Assembly: GCF_002312815.1 (NCBI RefSeq)
Contig: NZ_NKQJ01000009.1
Coordinates: 153,102-217,101 of the forward strand
Direction of reading: 5' to 3'
DNA length: 64,000 bases
From: Agaribacterium haliotis
GTDB taxonomy: Bacteria > Pseudomonadota > Gammaproteobacteria > Pseudomonadales > Cellvibrionaceae
Part shown: piece after piece, positions 8,940 through 17,789 of the stretch
Numbering within the stretch: position 1 is the stretch's first letter
How the letters are laid out: each line of letters opens with the position of its first letter
Notes under the pieces: model-generated
Database searches by the model: none
The model's input: the letters and a program-made list of their open reading frames with translations, nothing else
What the model was told of the DNA's origin: nothing
Program-made: the position numbers and the translations under genes

Positions 8940-9587
8940 ATGAAAAACAAACTCTTTGCTTCTTTGCTAAGCGCAGGCCTGCTGATGTCTGCTACATCTG
9001 CCATGGCTGCCGGCGACGCAGCAAAAGGCGAAGCAATGGCCGCGCCCTGCGCAGCTTGTCACGGTAGCGACGGCAACAGCCCTTCTCCGATGTTCCCTAA
9101 AATTGCGGGCCTCGGTGAGAAGTACCTCACTAACCAGTTAAAGATGATCCGCGATGGTGAGCGCAATATCCCAGAGATGGTGGGCCAGCTCGACGGCAAA
9201 AGTGATCAGCAACTCGCCGATATGGCCGCGTTTTTCAGCAGCAAAAGCACTCAGTTGGCCGGAGCCAAAGATGCAGAGTTAAAGCTTAATTCGGGTGAAG
9301 TGGTCAGCGCACTTGAGTTTGGTGAGCAGGTGTATCGCGCCGGCAATCTCGAAACCAAGGTGCCGGCCTGTACCGGTTGCCACAGCCCGCGTGGCCAGGG
9401 CAATCCGCCTGCCGGTTTCCCTCGTTTGAGCGGCCAGTACGCGGAGTACATTGAAAAGCAATTGCTGGCTTTCCGTTCCGGTGAGCGTTCGACCGATGGC
9501 GAAGCGAAAATTATGCGCTCTGTTGCGGAACATATGAGCGATGCTGAGATCAAAGCCGTTTCAGCTTATATCTCCGGTCTCTACTGA
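8940..9587 (+). CDS. Diheme cytochrome c4
   Basis: This is a periplasmic electron carrier of 215 residues with a signal peptide ending SAMAA. Two class I cytochrome c domains follow one another, each with a CxxCH heme site: CAACH near residue 37 and CTGCH near residue 142. Methionine ligands are expected in the MFPKIAG and later segments. Cytochrome c4 carries electrons from the bc1 complex to terminal oxidases. The neighbours engB, polA and dsbA are the same as in pseudomonads. A strong terminator closes the transcript. Confidence 0.93.
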   Translation: MKNKLFASLLSAGLLMSATSAMAAGDAAKGEAMAAPCAACHGSDGNSPSPMFPKIAGLGEKYLTNQLKMIRDGERNIPEMVGQLDGKSDQQLADMAAFFSSKSTQLAGAKDAELKLNSGEVVSALEFGEQVYRAGNLETKVPACTGCHSPRGQGNPPAGFPRLSGQYAEYIEKQLLAFRSGERSTDGEAKIMRSVAEHMSDAEIKAVSAYISGLY

Positions 9588-9607
9588 GTCTAAGATATAA
9601 CTCACAA

Positions 9608-9632
9608 ATGCCCGCTAAAGCGGGCATTTTTA
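9608..9632 (+). terminator. Cytochrome c4 terminator
   Basis: ATGCCCGCT pairs perfectly with AGCGGGCAT around a 2-4 base loop and is followed by a run of T residues, 20 bp after the stop codon. Confidence 0.85.
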
Positions 9633-9640
9633 TGTTCAGC

Positions 9641-9670
9641 TTGACGTCATTTAGCTTATTTATATTTATA
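9641..9670 (+). promoter_or_regulatory. Probable promoter of the dsbA-like gene
   Basis: TTGACG (9641-9646) is followed at 16-18 bp by TATTTA/TTTATA in an A+T-rich tract, between the cytochrome c4 terminator and the dsbA-like start. Confidence 0.45.
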
Positions 9671-9703
9671 CTCAAGCGCTAAACCTAAGATTCAGGAGTC
9701 CCT

Positions 9704-10381
9704 ATGCGTTATTGGATGTTGTTGCTTGGTTTTTTTGTCTCTCTAGCCGCCTGTGCTGAAGACAAAAGCTCGGCCATAGCTGCGGAAAAATATGTTGAAA
9801 ACAAACACTACACCAAGCTTCTAGCGCCAGTACCCACGATTGTTGGCGAAGACAAAGTTGAAGTGACCGAGGTGTTTCGTTTTGGTTGCCCCGCCTGCGC
9901 ACGCTTTGAAGTCGCTGCGAAAAAGTGGTCTGAGAGAAAAGCCGATTACGTCGAGCTGGTGAAAAACCCGGTAGTTTGGAACAAAGACACCAAAATTCGC
10001 GCGCAAGTTTATTTCACTGGTAAAAAGCTCGGTGTGGGCCAGGAAACCGCCGATGCGATGTTTGCAGCGATTCACAACAAGGCCAGTGATCCAAAGGCCG
10101 CTTATAAAGCGCTGTTAAAAGAAGACGATATTTTTGCCATGTTTGAAAGCCTCGGTGTCGAGCGCGAAAAAGCTGAAAAAATGTACAACAACTGGACGGT
10201 AAAAAGCATGGTTAACCAGGCCGATGGCCGTGCGCGCGCCTTTGCTATTGCCGGTACACCAGAGATCTTTGTTGATGGCCGCTATCGCATTACCACGTCT
10301 ATGGCTGGAAGCTATGAGCAAATGCTCGATATTGCCAGCTGGCTTGCCGCTAAAATTGCCGCAGAGCGCGGTATTCAATAA
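9704..10381 (+). CDS. dsbA: Thiol:disulfide interchange protein, DsbA family
   Basis: This is a DsbA-family oxidoreductase of 225 residues with a thioredoxin fold split by a helical insert. The active site reads FGCPACARFE, so the dipeptide is Pro-Ala rather than the CPHC of most DsbA proteins. The cis-proline loop is probably GTPEIFVDG near the end. The N-terminus (MLLLGFFVSLAACAED) has a LAAC lipobox, so it may be a lipoprotein rather than a free periplasmic protein. It should oxidise cysteine pairs in exported proteins. The cytochrome c4-dsbA order matches pseudomonads. Confidence 0.88.
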   Translation: MRYWMLLLGFFVSLAACAEDKSSAIAAEKYVENKHYTKLLAPVPTIVGEDKVEVTEVFRFGCPACARFEVAAKKWSERKADYVELVKNPVVWNKDTKIRAQVYFTGKKLGVGQETADAMFAAIHNKASDPKAAYKALLKEDDIFAMFESLGVEREKAEKMYNNWTVKSMVNQADGRARAFAIAGTPEIFVDGRYRITTSMAGSYEQMLDIASWLAAKIAAERGIQ

Positions 10382-10415
10382 GCGCTGCACCCTTTGTACT
10401 GAACCTTGTGTACCG

Positions 10416-10443
10416 AAAAAGCCGCGCTTGTCGCGGCTTTTTT
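10416..10443 (+). terminator. dsbA terminator
   Basis: GCCGCG and CGCGGC pair across a 5-base loop, flanked by five A and a run of T residues, about 40 bp after the dsbA stop. Confidence 0.85.
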
Positions 10444-10545
10444 GTGCCCACTGTTTGAGTATTTACGTGTTGTATTTGAGTTGCTACAGGCAGCAAGCCC
10501 TGATCTGGGCTAAAACTTATTAAGTTAAGTTTCGCTAGGTGGGCC

Positions 10546-12264
10546 ATGAGCAGCGCAAACAGCTATAAAGACAAATATCTACGTGCGCTTGATGAGCAGG
10601 AAAAAACTGAGAAGCGCTTTGCTTACCAATTAGAGCAACTGAAGAAAACCATGCTGCAGTTGGCGACGGCTGCATCGGGCATGGATACCCAACTCGATGC
10701 ATCCGTGCTGCGCTTAAGAGAAATTATGCGCGGTGGCAGCGGCGCCCAAGCCATCGAGCAACTCGAACAAGTCCAGCGCGCGGTGCAGCAATTTGAGCAG
10801 CAGCGCAGCCACGAAAACAGCAAAGCGGTGCAGGCAATGCAGTTACTGCTGGATCAATATCAACGCCTGCAACTGCCCAACGACCTGAAAAAAAGCTTAA
10901 CCGGTTTTCACAAAGCGCTAAACAAGCGCCTGAGTAATTTTCGCCAATACGCGCCAGCTCTGGAGGAGCTAGCCAAACTGCAGTTACTTGCGCTCGAAGC
11001 GGCCAGCGACGATGCTCCGGGTCTCTGGCAGCGCCTGAAAGGCGGGCGCAGTCTCAGAGTTGAGCAGCAAGCTCAGCCTGAAACACAGAAAACACCGATA
11101 TCTGAACAGGGCGACAGTGACGAGCAAGCCTTGCACATACCAGAACAGGCTCCAGCTCAAGCCCCCCCAATAAGTGACACTGCGCTGGCTAACAGTGCTG
11201 CAACACTGGTTCAGGATGAAGACAGTTATGCCGCCGTTGCCGAGCGTATCAATCGCACGCTTGCCAAGCTTGTCGATAATATTGAGCCGAATGAAAATAT
11301 TCGTCACCGCATCGATATTGTGCGCCACCGCCTTGCCCGCGGCATGGACTGGTACGTATTGGCCATCACCCTCGAAGATATACGCGATATTCTGACCTTG
11401 CGTTATTTGCAGGCCGAAGACGAGTTCGGCCTGTATCTAAACCAACTCAAAGAAGAGCTTGGCGATATTGGCGAAGCGCTCGCGGCCGCCGTTGAAAAAG
11501 AGAAAAATCAAAACGGTGAAGCCGCGCAGTTCGCCGACAAAGTACAACAGGGGGTTGAGCGCATGAAAGCCTCGGTTGAGGCAACGGATAAAGTTGATGT
11601 GCTTAAGTGCGAAGTGAGCTCGAGTTTGCAGTTTATTCACGACGCGCTGCAGCAGTGGCAAGCCCAACCCAAAGATGCACTGCAAGAGCAATTGCAAACG
11701 CTGGTCAAGCAAGTGCAGCATTTCAAAAAGGAAAGCGAGGCGACAAAACAAGCTTTGGCGGAACAGCGTCACCTGGCCACTCACGACCCCCTAACTTCGT
11801 TGCCGAATCGAGAGGCCTATTCAGAGCGAAGTTATCAGGAGTGGCAGCGTGCGTCCCGCGATGGTTTGCCGCTAACACTGGCGGTGTGTGATATCGACCA
11901 CTTTAAGCGTATTAACGACAACTATGGCCACCAGGCCGGCGACAAGGTGCTGCAGCTTATTTCGTCTGTTATCGCCAAGCGCCTGCGCAACACGGACTTT
12001 ATTGCGCGCTACGGTGGTGAAGAATTTGTAATGTTGTTGCCCAATACCGAGCTTGATGCAGCGTTGAAAGTACTCGATAAAATTCGTGCCCTGGTTGAAA
12101 AATCCTCGCTGAAATTTAAAGGTGAGCCGCTGCAAATAACTATCAGTTTTGGTTTGGCACAATTAAACAGTGACGAGCAAATAGAGCACTGTTTTGAGCG
12201 CGCTGACGCCGCGCTTTATCAAGCCAAAGAGCTCGGCCGCAACCGCTGTGAGCTCGCAAGCTAG
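10546..12264 (+). CDS. Diguanylate cyclase with long coiled-coil N-terminus
   Basis: This 572-residue protein ends in a GGDEF domain. The active site is RYGGEEF (GGEEF at about residue 490), and an RxxD inhibitory site (RNTD) sits five residues before it, so product inhibition by c-di-GMP is likely. The first ~400 residues are rich in Gln and Glu and strongly predicted coiled coil, with no signal peptide or membrane segment, so the protein is probably cytoplasmic. A GGDEF gene beside dsbA is also present in Pseudomonas. The input signal is not evident. Confidence 0.92.
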   Translation: MSSANSYKDKYLRALDEQEKTEKRFAYQLEQLKKTMLQLATAASGMDTQLDASVLRLREIMRGGSGAQAIEQLEQVQRAVQQFEQQRSHENSKAVQAMQLLLDQYQRLQLPNDLKKSLTGFHKALNKRLSNFRQYAPALEELAKLQLLALEAASDDAPGLWQRLKGGRSLRVEQQAQPETQKTPISEQGDSDEQALHIPEQAPAQAPPISDTALANSAATLVQDEDSYAAVAERINRTLAKLVDNIEPNENIRHRIDIVRHRLARGMDWYVLAITLEDIRDILTLRYLQAEDEFGLYLNQLKEELGDIGEALAAAVEKEKNQNGEAAQFADKVQQGVERMKASVEATDKVDVLKCEVSSSLQFIHDALQQWQAQPKDALQEQLQTLVKQVQHFKKESEATKQALAEQRHLATHDPLTSLPNREAYSERSYQEWQRASRDGLPLTLAVCDIDHFKRINDNYGHQAGDKVLQLISSVIAKRLRNTDFIARYGGEEFVMLLPNTELDAALKVLDKIRALVEKSSLKFKGEPLQITISFGLAQLNSDEQIEHCFERADAALYQAKELGRNRCELAS

Positions 12265-12288
12265 CGCCCATAGATGCTTAGCAAAAAT

Positions 12289-12468
12289 CTAACGGATGCG
12301 CCCGCCTATTGTGATACTGCCATAACCGCCGGAACCGCGATAACCGCCACCGTAGGAATTAAAACCCTTGCTCATGGTGATGCTGCCGTAAACCTGAGGC
12401 TGCGAGCAGCTGCTTAGGCCAAAACAAAAAACAAGCAATACAAATAGTCGGGACATTGAGCTTAGCAT
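12289..12468 (-). CDS. Small glycine-rich lipoprotein, coupled to the VOC gene
   Basis: A 59-residue frame starts at 12468 inside the stop codon of the upstream VOC gene (TAATG overlap), which implies translational coupling. A hydrophobic leader (FVLLVFCFGLSSC) carries a LSSC lipobox with cysteine 21. The mature part is ~39 residues and rich in Gly and Tyr, with a repeated YGSIT motif (VYGSITMSKG and GYGSITIGGR) and a GGGYRGSGGYG centre. It is probably an outer-membrane lipoprotein. I recognise no family. Confidence 0.6.
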   Translation of the reverse strand: MLSSMSRLFVLLVFCFGLSSCSQPQVYGSITMSKGFNSYGGGYRGSGGYGSITIGGRIR

Positions 12469-13376
12469 TATTCTTCCCCCGCTTTGGGCCAGGTTTGCAG
12501 AGCCAGGCCAGCGCCCGACGGGTCGCGAATCAGTGCCACATGACCGCCGATTTCACGTTTTTGTTTGGCTACAAGAATATCGCCGCCAAGTTGTTCAACT
12601 TTGCTCAGCATTTTGTCGAGGCTGATTTCGTCTTGCACACGCACATAACTAACCCACACGGGTTCTAAGTCTGGAATAGGCTGGGCCATCACGCCAAAGC
12701 GCTTTTGCCCCTGCGAGCTAAAGCTTGTATAGGCGTAGCTGAGATGATGCTGTTCGGCTTTTAGCGGTGCAAGGCTCTGATAAAACTGCTGAGCTTGATT
12801 TATATCGCTTGTCCACAGTTCATTCCAAAGAAAGTCGCCAACCCGCGGGAAGCCCTTGTCGGCAGGGTCGCCGTAGCGCGTTTCGAGCAGTGCACTGAGC
12901 GCGCCCTGTTTATCTTCGATAACGACAATTTTGCCGCGTTCACCGAGTTCAACAATATTGCCATGAGTGCGACCGCCCATGCTCTTTACCGTAGCCACAG
13001 CGCTTTTGATGTCAGTGACGGACATCAGCGTAAACCACTGGCTGATATCGACTTTAGCGCGGATTTTGCGCTGATCTATCATGCCGCCTATTAGGCGACC
13101 TTTGTTGCGAATCAGAGTATAGGGCAGTTCGCTGTTGCCAAGTTCTAGACTCACCGGCTCAAACTGCCAACCGAGCAATTGCTCATAAAAATGCTGAGTT
13201 TTTTCCGGGCTTTCGGTCAATAGGTCGTGCCAAACAATCTTGCCGGGTAATTTAAGCTGATTTTTTTCTTCGCTTAGCGCTGGCAAATTATAGTGCTGAT
13301 TTTGACAGCTGAGCAGTACAGATGTAAGTACCGCAATAAGTAGTAACAGCAGGGGTTTAAAAAGACGGGAGGGCAT
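12468..13376 (-). CDS. Two-domain VOC (glyoxalase-like) lipoprotein
   Basis: The protein is 302 residues from the ATG at 13376, which has AAAGGA about 10 bases upstream. A longer TTG start at 13406 is less likely. The leader ends in LLSC, a lipobox, so the protein is probably anchored in a membrane. Two vicinal-oxygen-chelate domains follow (about 50-165 and 175-300). The first begins KIVWHDLLTESPEKTQHFYE and the second FLWNELWTSDINQAQQFY. VOC proteins bind metals and act as lyases, dioxygenases or resistance proteins, and the substrate cannot be inferred. Export of a VOC protein as a lipoprotein is uncommon. Confidence 0.8.
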   Translation of the reverse strand: MPSRLFKPLLLLLIAVLTSVLLSCQNQHYNLPALSEEKNQLKLPGKIVWHDLLTESPEKTQHFYEQLLGWQFEPVSLELGNSELPYTLIRNKGRLIGGMIDQRKIRAKVDISQWFTLMSVTDIKSAVATVKSMGGRTHGNIVELGERGKIVVIEDKQGALSALLETRYGDPADKGFPRVGDFLWNELWTSDINQAQQFYQSLAPLKAEQHHLSYAYTSFSSQGQKRFGVMAQPIPDLEPVWVSYVRVQDEISLDKMLSKVEQLGGDILVAKQKREIGGHVALIRDPSGAGLALQTWPKAGEE

Positions 13377-13453
13377 CGAGCAATCCTTTGGCCATACAAG
13401 CATCAAAGGCGCATTAAATACTAAAGCTTAAGGGAAGTAAAAACTCAGATAAA

Positions 13454-13477
13454 ACAAAAGCGCCCTTGCGGGCGCTT
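13454..13477 (-). terminator. Terminator of the porin-like gene
   Basis: AAGCGCCC and GGGCGCTT form a perfect 8-bp stem with a 4-base loop. On the minus strand it is followed by TTTTGTTTTA, shortly after the stop codon of the porin-like gene. Confidence 0.8.
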
Positions 13478-13489
13478 ACATAGAAACGC

Positions 13490-14236
13490 TTAGAAGCGGA
13501 AAGAGCCAGTCAGACCGATCTCTGAATCGTCGCCGTCATTCGCAGTGCTGTAGTCTAGGCGCAGATCAAAGGCCGGGGCAACAAACCAGTCTGCATAGAT
13601 ACCCCAATCAGTTGCGTCGTTATCACCAACAGAGGCATAGTCGATCATTGCACCAATGCCGAGATCGTTGTTGATGTAATAAGTCAGGTCACCACCAATC
13701 TTGCTACCTGAATCATCGTCGGTATCGATGTAGCCGAGGTAGGCGGTATAGCCGAGTTGGCCAGCCACGCCGTGCATTCTGGCCGTTAGGTTGTCTGGCG
13801 CATTATCGGCATCGGTGGTGTCATAAATAAAGACCAGGTCCATCATATCGTTCAGGTACCAACCAAAACCGATACCGTAGTCAACAACGTCGCCGCCGTT
13901 GTCGCCGTACATGGCTTCAACGATCCATTTTTCGCCAATGATAAAGCGGCCATCTAGAGCAAAAGCATCGTCAACATTGTCTTGGTCAACATTGGTGTAG
14001 TCGAGGCCAACACTCGATGCTTTATTCAAAAATGGTGCTTCGTTGCGGGGGCCGACGCTTGCGTCAACATCTTGGAAATAAACATCGCCAAACAAAGTGT
14101 ATTTATTGAAGTCATCGCCGGCATCTGGAGAGTACTGGTCGATGGTCAGACCAACTTCAGCGCGGTAGGTATCAGCGAATGCAGCAGAGCAAGTGAGAGC
14201 TGCGATGGTTGTAGCCAGTGCAATTTTTTTCATCAT
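13490..14236 (-). CDS. Putative outer-membrane beta-barrel (porin-like) protein
   Basis: The protein is 248 residues with a signal peptide ending SAAFA. The rest alternates short amphipathic strands with acidic, Asp-rich turns and ends in an aromatic residue (GSFRF), the usual signal for outer-membrane barrel assembly. It resembles the putative porin proteins common in marine gammaproteobacteria. A good ribosome site (AAAGGA) precedes the ATG pair. Many Asp-rich loops could bind calcium, but this is inference. It is probably monocistronic with its own terminator. Confidence 0.75.
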   Translation of the reverse strand: MMKKIALATTIAALTCSAAFADTYRAEVGLTIDQYSPDAGDDFNKYTLFGDVYFQDVDASVGPRNEAPFLNKASSVGLDYTNVDQDNVDDAFALDGRFIIGEKWIVEAMYGDNGGDVVDYGIGFGWYLNDMMDLVFIYDTTDADNAPDNLTARMHGVAGQLGYTAYLGYIDTDDDSGSKIGGDLTYYINNDLGIGAMIDYASVGDNDATDWGIYADWFVAPAFDLRLDYSTANDGDDSEIGLTGSFRF

Positions 14237-14549
14237 TACATCCTTTCTGTAACTTTTGGAGCAAGCCCTTTGGAGTGGAGCTTTAATAGTGATCAGAGAA
14301 CTTAGCCCTAAATCGGGGCAAATGTAACACCGCTTCTCATACGTTTAAATGAAAAATTAAGCATTTTGAACCAAAGTGGCGCGCTTTTCGTTATTGTGCT
14401 CGTTGCTTGGGCAAAAGTTCCAATTTATTCAAATAATCCCCGATTTTTAGCTGATTTACGGCGTTTTTTTTGGCAGCAATATGTGGTTGTGCATGCTTTG
14501 TTTGGCTGCTTGTTGCGCTGCTTTGTAGCTGCTGTGTTAGCCTTGCTCG
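14237..14549. other. Divergent intergenic region
   Basis: The 313 bp between the porin-like gene and the phosphopantetheinyl transferase should hold both promoters. I see no convincing -35/-10 pair, structured RNA or short gene. An open frame at 14366-14641 overlaps the transferase start in another frame and was rejected. Confidence 0.4.
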
Positions 14550-15239
14550 ATGAATTTTCCCTGTGTTTATGTTTTTTATTTAGATGGCCATTTGTCGCAC
14601 GAGCTAAAAGCTCAGGCGCGAGCCTGTTTGAGCCCAGATGAATTAACGCGTTTTGAGTGCATGCGCTCACCGGATAAACGCTGGATTTTTGCCGTTGCGC
14701 GTTTGTTGCTGAAACAGCAGCTGGCTAAAAAACAGGCCTGCGACATTAGCGATGTTGTGATTGAAATAGAGGCAAGCGGCAAGCCCGTTTTGCCTTCTTC
14801 GAGCTGGCACTTCAGCTTGAGTCACTGCGACAAAGCGATTGCTTTTGCCATTGCCGAATTTAATCTGGGCCTGGATATCGAAGACAGGCAGCGCAGAGGG
14901 CAGCACTGGCGCCGACCACACAAGTTTTTATCAGCGGAGCTTGCCGAGCAGATTGTGGCTTTGCGCAACGATATGCAGCAGCAGTTGGCTTTTTATCGTT
15001 TCTGGACCCTGATGGAGGCGCAAGTTAAATGGCAGGGTTCGGGCATATTTCAACTCAAAGAGCACTTTCTTGCACCTTCTGCTTTGCTTAGTCGCGATGG
15101 CCTCAGTGAGTTAGAAGCCTATCAGTACTTCAGCAAGGCCTTAAAAAATGAGTTGCAACTGGCTTTGTTCTGGCGCGGCGAGTCAATGATGCCGCGCTTA
15201 TTTGAATGGCAAGATGGCGTTTTTAACGAGTTTCAGTAA
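14550..15239 (+). CDS. 4'-phosphopantetheinyl transferase (Sfp type)
   Basis: This 229-residue enzyme transfers the phosphopantetheine arm of CoA to acyl or peptidyl carrier proteins. Visible motifs are WHFSLSHCD (~88-96), the Mg-binding LGLDIEDRQR (~107-116) and FWTLMEAQVKWQGSG (~150-164), the last being a variant of the usual WTxKEAxxK. Family members of this size serve secondary metabolism or polyunsaturated fatty acid synthesis, but no such cluster lies nearby. The ribosome site before ATG 14550 is weak. Confidence 0.85.
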   Translation: MNFPCVYVFYLDGHLSHELKAQARACLSPDELTRFECMRSPDKRWIFAVARLLLKQQLAKKQACDISDVVIEIEASGKPVLPSSSWHFSLSHCDKAIAFAIAEFNLGLDIEDRQRRGQHWRRPHKFLSAELAEQIVALRNDMQQQLAFYRFWTLMEAQVKWQGSGIFQLKEHFLAPSALLSRDGLSELEAYQYFSKALKNELQLALFWRGESMMPRLFEWQDGVFNEFQ

Positions 15240-15250
15240 GCCCAGCGCAG

Positions 15251-15922
15251 TTACTGAAAACTCGGAGCCGGAAACTCTGGCGGCGCTAGTTTAGTAAATA
15301 AAGCCGGGCTTAAGTCAAAATAAAGCTCGATCACCGCTTCGGCGTTTTTCGGGTCGGTACACCAGGCGCGGCGCAAGTGTCGGCCGTTTTCAATAAAGGC
15401 TTCCTGGTTAAACATCAACAGGCTTTTTAGGCGAATGTAATCGCGCATTTCGGTTTCGCTGTAGACAAGCCAAGCAGAGCCCGGCTGTTTGCCATCGCCG
15501 CTAGCGCTAATGCTTTGCATCAGCCCTTGAATAACCTGCCGGTGAAAATTGGCTTGATCAAAGTCGCCTTGTAACTTGTTGCAGTTCCATGCACCAAAAT
15601 GCCCCATTAGGCTAGTGTAGTTTTTTTGTAACAACGCCTGCGACAGCTGCAGGCAAAAGCCGTAGTTGTCTTCAGCAAGTGTATTTAAGATGGCGAGGCC
15701 CGCTTCGTGCTCGCTGCTGTCCCAGGGTTGGTAGAGCGCTGTCAGGCTATAAGCTTTGCGCAGGGCAGTGTAGTCTGCGTGCGCTGCATCGCTTTTTATT
15801 TGTTCAATTTGTTGCTGATACTTGTTGAGCGCTACGTCTTCAGCACTTACAGGTTCAACTTTGTTAGGGTTTTGACTGCAAGCAAACAGTATAAGTGTCA
15901 GGCAGAGACAAAAAATACGCAT
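15251..15922 (-). CDS. Lipoprotein of unknown function (possible DUF4919)
   Basis: This 223-residue protein has a short leader and LFAC lipobox (LTLILFACSQN), so it is probably a lipoprotein. The YTALRKAYSLTALYQPWD segment and the later WCTDPKNAEAVIELYFD resemble DUF4919-type proteins, but I hold this only weakly. It is helical and has no catalytic motif that I can see. It converges on the phosphopantetheinyl transferase with 11 bp between stops. Confidence 0.65.
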   Translation of the reverse strand: MRIFCLCLTLILFACSQNPNKVEPVSAEDVALNKYQQQIEQIKSDAAHADYTALRKAYSLTALYQPWDSSEHEAGLAILNTLAEDNYGFCLQLSQALLQKNYTSLMGHFGAWNCNKLQGDFDQANFHRQVIQGLMQSISASGDGKQPGSAWLVYSETEMRDYIRLKSLLMFNQEAFIENGRHLRRAWCTDPKNAEAVIELYFDLSPALFTKLAPPEFPAPSFQ

Positions 15923-15974
15923 CGTCTAAAGTTCCAGTAGCTGTTAGCATGGCCGGCCTAAGTGGGAGGTCGAG

Positions 15975-17171
15975 ATGTTAAGCCCAAGTGACAAGAAGCT
16001 AAAGCCCCAACAGCTGTTATTGGCCATGGTTTTTTTGATGGCCTTTGGATTTGCGAGCTGGCAGGTATTACTGAATAACTTTGTTATTGAGCGCGCAAAC
16101 TTTAGCGGGGTCGAAATCGGCATCTTGCAGAGTTTGCGCGAGGTGCCCGGTTTTCTAGCCTTTACAGCGGTGTTTCTACTGCTGATTATTCGCGAACAGC
16201 GCCTGGCCTTATTGAGCTTGGTGCTGATGATGCTCGGAGTACTGCTGACCGGCTTCTTCCCGTTCTCCATTGGCCTTTATTGTACAACCGTGCTGATGAG
16301 CATTGGTTTTCACTACTACGAGACAATTAATAAAAGCCTGACTTTGCAGTGGCTGGAAAAAGAGCACACTGCTGAATTTATGGGCAAAGCTTTGAGTGTA
16401 AAAGCCCTTGCATCGCTGAGTGCTTACGCTTTGATTTGGCTGCTAATGGGCTACTGGGGCGTTGATTACCTTTGGGTTTACGCAAGTGTCGGCGGCCTTG
16501 GCCTTATTGCTGTGTTATTGCTTTGGGCACGCTTTCCTTTATTTGAGCAAAAAGCTCAGCAGCACAAAAAGCTTATTTTTAGGAAGCGCTACGGTTTGTA
16601 TTATGCGCTGGTCTTTATGAGTGGTGCGCGCAGGCAGATTTTTGTTGTATTTGCCGGTTTTTTAATGGTTGAAAAATTTGGTTACAGTGTCAGCGATATC
16701 AGTGCGCTTTTTATTGTTAACTATTTGTTTAACCTGTTTTTTGCTCGCCGTATCGGCCGTTTTATTGGTCAGTGGGGTGAGCGGCGTGTACTGATTATTG
16801 AATACCTCGGCCTTATTGCCGTATTTAGTAGTTACGCTTTGGTAAATGACTCAAAAGTTGCCGCCGCGCTGTACGTTATTGATCATATGTTTTTTGCGCT
16901 GGCGATTGCCATCAGTACATATTTTCAAAAAATTGCAGATGAACGAGATATTGCAGCAACAGCCAGCGTGAGTTTTACCATTAACCACATTGCTGCGGTA
17001 TTTATCCCGGCTTTACTCGGTGTGCTGTGGGTCTACAACCACAGTCTGGTGTTTTGGGTTGGCGCCGGTTTTGCGCTGTGCTCTTTGTTCTTGGCCTTAT
17101 TGATTCCATCTAAACCAGAAGCGGGAAATGAGTGGCTTGTATTTAAGCCCGCAAGCAACAACGCGAGTTAA
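15975..17171 (+). CDS. MFS transporter
   Basis: This 398-residue membrane protein has about 12 hydrophobic helices and an internal cytoplasmic loop (FEQKAQQHKKLIFRKRYG) after helix 6, as in the major facilitator superfamily. Charged motifs between helices 2 and 3 and between 8 and 9 (FARRIGRFIGQWGERR) fit the MFS-A-type signature. The substrate is unknown. The start region of 52 bp is shared with the divergent lipoprotein gene. Confidence 0.85.
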   Translation: MLSPSDKKLKPQQLLLAMVFLMAFGFASWQVLLNNFVIERANFSGVEIGILQSLREVPGFLAFTAVFLLLIIREQRLALLSLVLMMLGVLLTGFFPFSIGLYCTTVLMSIGFHYYETINKSLTLQWLEKEHTAEFMGKALSVKALASLSAYALIWLLMGYWGVDYLWVYASVGGLGLIAVLLLWARFPLFEQKAQQHKKLIFRKRYGLYYALVFMSGARRQIFVVFAGFLMVEKFGYSVSDISALFIVNYLFNLFFARRIGRFIGQWGERRVLIIEYLGLIAVFSSYALVNDSKVAAALYVIDHMFFALAIAISTYFQKIADERDIAATASVSFTINHIAAVFIPALLGVLWVYNHSLVFWVGAGFALCSLFLALLIPSKPEAGNEWLVFKPASNNAS

Positions 17172-17204
17172 GTGTTTGCGCCGGCTTAACGCCAATAAAA
17201 CGTT

Positions 17205-17780
17205 TTAGTTTAAATCTTCATCGCGCCAGAACTTGTTGCCCTTGACGGTTGCTTCCAGTACTAAACCGCGTTTGCTGAACTGAAAGATACGTATGCCGTG
17301 GCTTGCGGTTTCGATATCAAACGAGCCGCCTTTTTCCAGGGTTTGTGCGGTTGCATCGGCGCGGCCGCCAAAAAACCAACCTTTATCGCAAAAACTTTCC
17401 ATGGTATCTGGGTTCGAAAATACAATAATAAAACGCTGATCTTTGACTCCGGCGCCGAGGCCGAGGCCGAGTTCGGCCATTTTCATATAGACCTTGTGCT
17501 GGCCCTGGTTGTAATAAACAACGCCGTTACCGCCACCTAAGCTGGCTAAAACCACACTGACATGAGCATTGCTAAATACTCCGTATCCCGCGGCGTTTGT
17601 GATCAGCTCTTTATTCGCGGGATCCGCAGCGTAGAATTCGGCCAGAGTCTGTTCGGCCATGGTATCTATTTTGGCGCGCTGGGCTTCAATGTCGCTTTTG
17701 GCGTCAACACAAAAAGAGAAGCCGAGAAGCAGGTTGAGTAGCAATACGCGCCAGGGCAGGCAGTTTAATAAAAATTTCAT
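17205..17780 (-). CDS. SYLF (Ysc84-type) lipid-binding domain protein
   Basis: This 191-residue protein has a signal peptide (ending CVDA) followed by a SYLF domain. Characteristic stretches are AAGYGVFSNAHVSVVLASLG, GGNGVVYY and GLGLGAGVKDQRFIIVF. SYLF domains bind phospholipids, and bacterial members are exported proteins of poorly known role, perhaps in the cell envelope. It starts 9 bp after the stop of the AsmA-like gene on the same strand, so the two may form an envelope-related operon. Confidence 0.85.
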   Translation of the reverse strand: MKFLLNCLPWRVLLLNLLLGFSFCVDAKSDIEAQRAKIDTMAEQTLAEFYAADPANKELITNAAGYGVFSNAHVSVVLASLGGGNGVVYYNQGQHKVYMKMAELGLGLGAGVKDQRFIIVFSNPDTMESFCDKGWFFGGRADATAQTLEKGGSFDIETASHGIRIFQFSKRGLVLEATVKGNKFWRDEDLN

Positions 17781-17789
17781 GTTTCTATT

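Noticed and set aside
14366..14641. 91-codon plus-strand frame before the phosphopantetheinyl transferase
   Set aside because: It overlaps the well-supported transferase start in another frame and reads as low-complexity hydrophobic sequence.
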